Below, one piece after another: positions 6,279 through 10,182 of a stretch of DNA of 10,182 bases. This DNA comes from an uncultured Oscillospiraceae bacterium (GTDB taxonomy: Bacteria; Bacillota; Clostridia; Oscillospirales; Acutalibacteraceae). The first letter of the stretch is position 1; each line of letters opens with the position of its first letter. The DNA lies in the NCBI GenBank assembly GCA_910588415.1, contig CAJUPK010000088.1, positions 1 to 10,182 of the forward strand. Direction: 5' to 3'. The notes beneath the pieces were generated by a model that worked only from the letters and a program-made list of their open reading frames with translations, was not told the DNA's origin and searched no databases. The position numbers and the translations under genes were made by a program.

Positions 6279-7204
6279 TGGAAGAGCTGTATGATATGCT
6301 GGTGGTAGGCGGCGGCCCGGCGGGCTACACCGCCGCCCTGTACGGGGCCAGGGCCGGGCTGACGGTGCTGGTGCTGGAAAAGCTGTCGCCCGGCGGGCAG
6401 ATGGCCACCACGGATGTGATTGACAATTACCCTGGGTTTCCGGAAGGGGTAAACGGCTTTGACCTGGCCATGAAAATGAAGGAAGGAGCCAGCCGCTTTG
6501 GCGCCCAGACAGTCTCTGCCCAGGCGGCCAAGCTGGAGCTTTCCGGGCCAGTCAAGCGGGTCCACACAGCCAAGGGGGTCTATGAGGGCAAAACGGTGGT
6601 GCTGGCCACTGGCGCCCGCCCCCGGCAGCTGGGCCTGCCCAACGAGCGGGCCCTGCGGGGCAAGGGGGTTTCCTACTGCGCCACCTGCGACGGTATGTTC
6701 TACCGGGGCAAGACCGTGGCTGTGGTGGGCGGCGGCAACACCGCTGTGGCTGACGGGCTGTATCTCTCCCGGCTGTGCCAGCGGGTGGTGATGATCCACC
6801 GGCGGGACCAGCTGCGGGCGCCCATGCTGTGGAAGGACCGTCTGGAGACTGCCGGGAAAACAGAGTTTTGGATGAACTGCCAGGTGCAGGAGCTGCTTAC
6901 CCACCCGGAAAGCGGCAGGCTGCGGGGGCTGATCGTCCGGGAGAACACCAGCGGCCGCTGCCGGGAGCTGGACTGCGAAGGAGTGTTTCTGGCTGTGGGA
7001 CAGACCCCAGAGACAGAGCTGCTGAAGGGAATTCTGCCCCTGGACAAGGGGGGCTATGTAACAGCCGGAGAGGACACCTGCACCGCCCTGCCGGGGGTGT
7101 TTGCCGCCGGAGACCTGCGGGCAAAGCCACTGCGGCAGATCGTCACCGCGGTGGCGGATGGAGCCACGGCTGCCGCCAAAGCGGAGGAATATCTCTCCCA
7201 ATAG
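6278..7204 (+). CDS. trxB: Thioredoxin-disulfide reductase (NADPH)
   Basis: This 308-residue flavoprotein transfers electrons from NADPH through FAD and a redox disulfide to thioredoxin. It has the FAD motif GGGPAG at 11-16, the redox-active CATC at 134-137 in the hallmark context SYCATCDG, and the NADP-binding motif GGGNTA at 151-156. HRRDQLRA (174-181) has the arginines that bind the NADPH 2'-phosphate, so NADPH rather than ferredoxin dependence is likely. Near the C-terminus are GVFAAGD and the final FAD contact RQIVTAVADGA. Length is typical of bacterial low-molecular-weight TrxB. The ATG overlaps the trxA stop; trxA-trxB is a complete thioredoxin system. A strong hairpin lies about 40 bases after the stop. 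Confidence 0.95.
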   Translation: MEELYDMLVVGGGPAGYTAALYGARAGLTVLVLEKLSPGGQMATTDVIDNYPGFPEGVNGFDLAMKMKEGASRFGAQTVSAQAAKLELSGPVKRVHTAKGVYEGKTVVLATGARPRQLGLPNERALRGKGVSYCATCDGMFYRGKTVAVVGGGNTAVADGLYLSRLCQRVVMIHRRDQLRAPMLWKDRLETAGKTEFWMNCQVQELLTHPESGRLRGLIVRENTSGRCRELDCEGVFLAVGQTPETELLKGILPLDKGGYVTAGEDTCTALPGVFAAGDLRAKPLRQIVTAVADGATAAAKAEEYLSQ

Positions 7205-7241
7205 CCCCTGGAGAGACCTGCGCGCAAAACCCATAGACACA

Positions 7242-7284
7242 AAGCGGACCAGAGAAGAGTCCAAGGCCCTTCTCTGGTCTGTTT
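7242..7284. terminator. Hairpin between convergent trxB and the GerQ-like gene, likely bidirectional terminator
   Basis: The arms GACCAGAGAAG (7247-7257) and CTTCTCTGGTC (7269-7279) are perfectly complementary over 11 bases, with an 11-base loop. Five further outer pairs, two of them G-U, extend the stem to 7242-7284. It lies between two gene groups that point at each other. The outer arms contain AAA and TTT on each side, giving a short U stretch in both directions, though not a strong one. Its position and symmetry favour a shared terminator. Confidence 0.65.
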
Positions 7285-7305
7285 GCTGGCTGGAGGACGG
7301 TCTCC

Positions 7306-7725
7306 TTACCGCCTGCCGCCCCCGTTGCCGGGATTGGGCAGCATGTTGTAGTTGTAGCGGGGCCTGTCGTTGGGCATGTAGAAGTACACGAATTTGATGG
7401 AAAAAATATCGCACACAATAAAGTTGTTGGCAGGCTCATCGTACAGGGTGACAAAGCTGCGGCCCACAAAATAGAGCATCCCCTGCTTGCGGACGATCTG
7501 CCCGGTGCCGATGAGGAACTCTATCACCACAAAGTTGCCCACGTTCTGGGACAGGATCATCTGCATGGAGCCCCGCATTTCCTCTGAGTCAAAGTCCTCC
7601 TGGGGCGGGTGCTCAAAATTGTCCATGGCCGCGGCGCCGTCAGCCTCTCGCATAAAGTCGGCCCGGCTGGTCAGCCGCCGCATGGCCGCAGAGCGGCGGC
7701 CGCATTCTCTTGGATTGTTGTTCAT
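7306..7725 (-). CDS. GerQ-like small protein, putative spore coat component
   Basis: This 139-residue protein has a polar N-terminal third rich in Arg then Asp/Glu (residues 1-50). A compact beta-rich domain follows at about 53-118 (ILSQNVGNFVVIEFLIGTG, then GMLYFVGRSFVTLYD and FIVCDIFSIKFVYFY). It ends in a Pro/Asn/Gly tail finishing GNGGGRR. The core pattern of a short beta domain that rewrites a ligand-like surface resembles the C-terminal domain of spore coat protein GerQ. It lies 25 bases downstream of cwlJ on the same strand, the order seen in Bacillus, where GerQ is needed for CwlJ localisation and is cross-linked in the coat. No signal peptide or membrane segment is seen. AAGGAGG eight bases before the ATG at 7725 fixes the start. 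Similarity is judged by eye, so a different small clostridial family is possible. Confidence 0.6.
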   Translation of the reverse strand: MNNNPRECGRRSAAMRRLTSRADFMREADGAAAMDNFEHPPQEDFDSEEMRGSMQMILSQNVGNFVVIEFLIGTGQIVRKQGMLYFVGRSFVTLYDEPANNFIVCDIFSIKFVYFYMPNDRPRYNYNMLPNPGNGGGRR

Positions 7726-7750
7726 TCACATGACCTCCTTGATTGATTGG

Positions 7751-8185
7751 TCAGGTCTCCGCGTATTCCGCTGTGGGGTTGTAGAAACAGTGGTCCCCCA
7801 GGCGGATGACGAAGCGGCCCACGGCCGAGGGGAAATTGTCCCGGCAGGTGGGCCGGTAGGGGTTGAAGTACCACAGGGCAAAGCCCAGGTTGGTGAGCCG
7901 GTTTCCGGCAATGGCCCAGTCGGCAATGTCATAATGCACGTCTGTGGGCCGCATGTTGTAGATGTTCTGCATGTTGTACTGGCCCCCCACCATCTCCATC
8001 ACACAGGTGAACTGCCGGGGCTGGTACACCACTTCCCGGATGGTATACAGCCTGCCGTACTCGCCGTAGGTCACCTGCACCCGGTTCATCACCACGCAGG
8101 CCACGGCCCGCATACCGGTGTCTCCCTCTCCCCCCGCCTCGCACTCAATGATGCGCGCCAATATCTCCCGGTCAGAAAACGCCAC
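7751..8185 (-). CDS. cwlJ: Spore cortex cell wall hydrolase CwlJ-like (Hydrolase_2 domain)
   Basis: This 144-residue protein covers one Hydrolase_2 domain. CwlJ enzymes degrade muramic-delta-lactam-containing spore cortex during germination and act from the coat side of the mother cell. Visible hallmarks are ARIIECEAGGEG with the likely catalytic Glu16, a conserved VVMNRV helix (about 30-35), YQPRQF in mid-protein, ALWYFNP, and the near-diagnostic C-terminal HCFYNPTAEY. It has no signal peptide or peptidoglycan-binding domain, which separates CwlJ from secreted SleB. The start is GTG at 8185, seven bases after AGGAGG. A longer frame reaches an ATG at 8227 but has no ribosome binding site and reads through this one. 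The GerQ-like gene follows after 25 bases, supporting the CwlJ assignment. Mother-cell sigma control is expected from the family, but I see no clear sigma-E box. Confidence 0.85.
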   Translation of the reverse strand: MAFSDREILARIIECEAGGEGDTGMRAVACVVMNRVQVTYGEYGRLYTIREVVYQPRQFTCVMEMVGGQYNMQNIYNMRPTDVHYDIADWAIAGNRLTNLGFALWYFNPYRPTCRDNFPSAVGRFVIRLGDHCFYNPTAEYAET

Positions 8186-8192
8186 CGCGCTC

Positions 8193-8198
8193 CCTCCT
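8193..8198 (-). promoter_or_regulatory. Ribosome binding site deciding the cwlJ GTG start
   Basis: Read on the minus strand, AGGAGG ends seven bases before GTG at 8185, which is ideal spacing. It lies downstream of the ATG at 8227, arguing that the longer product is not made. Confidence 0.8.
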
Positions 8199-8242
8199 TT
8201 CCAAAATAAAGATAGGCAGGCCCCCAAACAGCGGCGGCCGCC

Positions 8243-9622
8243 CTATGGCCCCTGCCGCTGGGGCGGACCGCTCCGGGCCCGCCAAACGCCCCAGTAGAAC
8301 AGCGCCGCCAGATTGGGCAGGGCCATCAGGCCGTTGAAGGCGTCCCCCAGCTGGAATACCGCCCGCAGAGGCAGCAGGCAGCCCAGGGCCGCCGCCAGGG
8401 CGGCCAGGCAGGGGTAAAGTCCCCGGCCCCTGCCGCCTGTAAGATACAGCAGCCCTTCTTTGCCATAGCAGCTCCAGGCAATCACCGTGGCCAGGGCAAA
8501 GAGAGCCGTGCAGGCCGGCACCGCCAGCCCGCCCAGGTTCCCCAGGGCCGACTGGTAGGCAAAAAAGGTCAGCTCTGCGCCCTGCAGGCCCTGGCCTTCC
8601 GGCAGGCAGCACAGCACGCACAGGCCTGTGACCGTACACATCACCAGGGTGTCGGCAAACACTTGGAAGATTCCCATGCCCCCCTGCTCCTCCGGGCTGT
8701 GGCCCTGCAGATCCTGGTAGGCAAAGGCGGAGCTGCCCAGGCCGGCCTCGTTGGTAAACACCCCCCGGGACACCCCGGCCTTCATGGCGATGAGCATACC
8801 GGCCGTGCCCCCGGCCCCGGCCCGCAGGGAGAAGGCCCCCTGGAACACGCTGGCCACTGCCCCTGGCAGGCGGTCCCGGAACACCAGCAGTACCCCCAGG
8901 GAGGCGGCAAAAAACAGCAGGCTCATGGCGGGCACCAGCTTTTCCGTGATCTTTACCGCGGCTCCCAGGCCCCCCCGGGCCACAAAGAACACCAGGGTTC
9001 CGGCCCCAGCCGCCGCCAGTCCCACAGGCAGGCCGAAGTCCTGGCAGGCAGCGGCAAAGGCGTTCATCTGGGCCAGATTGCCCATGCCCAAAGAGGAGAG
9101 ACAGCAGCCCAGGGCATAGGCCAGGGCCAGGGGGCGGCCCAGCCGCCCGGCCTTTTCTATGTAGGAGAGGGGGCCGGGAGCTGGGGGCTTTCCTGCCCTT
9201 TGACAGGAGGAGCGGAGCTTGGCGGAAAAATAGTTTTCCGCGAACACGGTCATCATGCCCAGCACTGCGGAGGCCCACATCCAGAACAGGGCGCCGGGCC
9301 CCCCTGCGGTGATGGCCGCTGCCACACCCACGATGTTTCCTGTGCCAATGGACCCAGCCAGGGCTGCTGTCAGCGCCTGGAACCGGGTGGTGCCCGGTGA
9401 GGAGCCGGGGAGAGCCCCAGAGGGCTTTTCCTGGCCATTGCCGCCATGCTTACCGCCGCCCAGGGCGGCTTTCAGCCAGCGGCCAGGGTGCAGCAGCTGG
9501 TAAAAGCAGCTCTGGTAGGAAAACCAGGCCCCGGCGGCCAAAATCAGCAGCAGCACAGGCCAGCCCCACAAAAGGTTCCGCAGGCCCTCCAGCAGGCGGT
9601 CAATCTGTCCGGGCAAGGCCAT
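8243..9622 (-). CDS. Alanine/glycine:cation symporter, AGCS family
   Basis: This 459-residue integral membrane protein is rich in hydrophobic helices and is predicted to import alanine or glycine with sodium (or a proton). Family hallmarks are PGTTRFQALTAALAGSIGTG (residues 76-95) with GNIVGVAAAI, GGPGALFWMW (107-116), VFAENYFSAKLR (126-137), SRGVFTNEAGLGSS (285-298) and FADT (322-325). Length is normal. The start ATG at 9622 lies within the upstream amidase-like gene, with a 23-base overlap, and has only a weak GGGGTGG upstream, so translation probably depends on coupling. The loop at 52-78 is Gly/Pro/Lys rich. The substrate could be L- or D-alanine or glycine, which the sequence alone cannot settle. 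The downstream cwlJ begins 57 bases after the stop and may be cotranscribed or have its own promoter. Confidence 0.9.
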   Translation of the reverse strand: MALPGQIDRLLEGLRNLLWGWPVLLLILAAGAWFSYQSCFYQLLHPGRWLKAALGGGKHGGNGQEKPSGALPGSSPGTTRFQALTAALAGSIGTGNIVGVAAAITAGGPGALFWMWASAVLGMMTVFAENYFSAKLRSSCQRAGKPPAPGPLSYIEKAGRLGRPLALAYALGCCLSSLGMGNLAQMNAFAAACQDFGLPVGLAAAGAGTLVFFVARGGLGAAVKITEKLVPAMSLLFFAASLGVLLVFRDRLPGAVASVFQGAFSLRAGAGGTAGMLIAMKAGVSRGVFTNEAGLGSSAFAYQDLQGHSPEEQGGMGIFQVFADTLVMCTVTGLCVLCCLPEGQGLQGAELTFFAYQSALGNLGGLAVPACTALFALATVIAWSCYGKEGLLYLTGGRGRGLYPCLAALAAALGCLLPLRAVFQLGDAFNGLMALPNLAALFYWGVWRARSGPPQRQGP

Positions 9623-10133
9623 CCACCCCGCTTTCCACGCCTAAAAAGTCCCCGGCGGCCCGGGCCAGCCCCTGGGCAATCTCCTCCACGTTGTTGACCA
9701 GCCAGGCCTCGTCCTGGGGATTGTCGTGGTAGCCCAGCTGCACCAGCAGAGCCGGGGCTTTGGCGTCGCTGAGCTCCTGCCGGGCAGGGGTGGGCACCAG
9801 CTCTACCAGCTCTGGCTGGGGGTACAGCTTCCGCAGGCAGGCGGCAAACCCTTCGGCGGCCTGCCTGCCCGCAGGGCTGTAGGCATAGCAGTACACCCCC
9901 GCGCCCTTGAGCCGGGCCTCCAGCTCTGCGGGGGCGGCGTGGCTGGAAAGGGAGAGCAGCAGGCCGCAGTCGCCAGGGGGCTGTTCGCCCTGAACCCCCA
10001 GCACACAGTCCACCCCCAGCCCGGCCAGAGCTTTTTGTAAAGCGGCGGCAATTTTGTGCATCCAATAGGCCTGGTCGCCTCCGTTTGGATAGCTTTCTGG
10101 CCGCGCCGAGGGTCTAATATACACTTTGGGCAT
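9600..10133 (-). CDS. N-acetylmuramoyl-L-alanine amidase-like protein (Amidase_3 fold), catalytic residues degenerate
   Basis: This 177-residue protein is most like the short clostridial amidase family. Its C-terminal stretch KAPALLVQLGYHDNPQDEAW (125-144) matches the family's PAVLIExxYHDNxxDxxW. Expected zinc or catalytic residues are changed. There is no DPGHGG histidine near the N-terminus (YIRPSARPES instead). The ligand-position glutamate before the first helix appears to be Gln21. The catalytic glutamate of LIE is Gln132. Only His65 of SSHAAP, equivalent to SxHxN, remains. It may be an inactive binding or regulatory protein. No signal peptide is seen, so it may be cytoplasmic or spore-located. 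AAAGGAGG ten bases before the ATG at 10133 supports the start. Its end overlaps the symporter start by 23 bases. The alignment is by eye, and some relatives of this family also lack the first histidine. Confidence 0.7.
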   Translation of the reverse strand: MPKVYIRPSARPESYPNGGDQAYWMHKIAAALQKALAGLGVDCVLGVQGEQPPGDCGLLLSLSSHAAPAELEARLKGAGVYCYAYSPAGRQAAEGFAACLRKLYPQPELVELVPTPARQELSDAKAPALLVQLGYHDNPQDEAWLVNNVEEIAQGLARAAGDFLGVESGVDGLARTD

Positions 10134-10182
10134 AGGGAAACGGCCTCCTTTCGCAAGTCCTTTGGCGTTTATGGGGCAGAGA

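Noticed and set aside
8233..8242. GGCGGCCGCC palindrome just after the symporter stop
   Set aside because: It has no loop space and no T run, so it cannot act as an intrinsic terminator. It is likely chance in GC-rich DNA.
8172..9278. Overlapping minus-strand frame within the symporter gene
   Set aside because: It is an alternative frame of the AGCS gene whose product is Gly/Arg/Pro-rich with no transmembrane pattern.

Overview
The window is GC-rich (by eye well over 55% in genes), densely packed and has typical Firmicutes translation signals (AGGAGG-type ribosome binding sites, some GTG starts). It carries a CwlJ-type spore cortex hydrolase next to a GerQ-like protein, so the source is most likely an endospore-forming, anaerobic, gut-type clostridium. 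The high GC and protein style suggest Oscillospiraceae or a relative, but that placement is inference. No rRNA, tRNA, CRISPR array or phage gene was seen.

Layout. 1-95: two back-to-back GC-rich palindromes at the window edge. 96-1625 (-): xylulokinase xylB. 1626-1891: an AT-richer divergent control region with a candidate promoter for each side and a small dyad inside the rightward promoter. 1892-5716 (+): a tight four-gene operon made of a GlpA-like FAD/[2Fe-2S] dehydrogenase, a GlpB-like FAD/NAD oxidoreductase, a small four-cysteine DUF1667 protein and a HAD hydrolase. 5751-5883: a short inverted-repeat element with TA flanks that looks like a MITE. 5967-7204 (+): trxA-trxB, overlapping by one base. 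7242-7284: a strong hairpin between convergent units. 7306-10133 (-): a leftward group, in transcription order a degenerate N-acetylmuramoyl-L-alanine amidase-like protein, an AGCS alanine/glycine:cation symporter, CwlJ and the GerQ-like protein.

How the genes fit together. The xylulokinase feeds pentose into the pentose phosphate pathway. The divergent operon probably encodes a multi-subunit oxidoreductase of the anaerobic glycerol-3-phosphate dehydrogenase type; no glycerol kinase or glycerol transporter is visible, so its substrate is not proven here. trxA-trxB is a complete NADPH-dependent thioredoxin system. The leftward group combines peptidoglycan or spore-cortex functions with alanine transport. 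The cwlJ-gerQ order matches the known Bacillus pair and implies a role in spore germination. The amidase-like protein seems to have lost most of its catalytic residues.

The most interesting items are the GlpA/GlpB/DUF1667/HAD operon, the catalytically degenerate amidase translationally overlapping the alanine symporter, and the MITE-like element between the operon and trxA. I see no clearly novel defence or mobile system.
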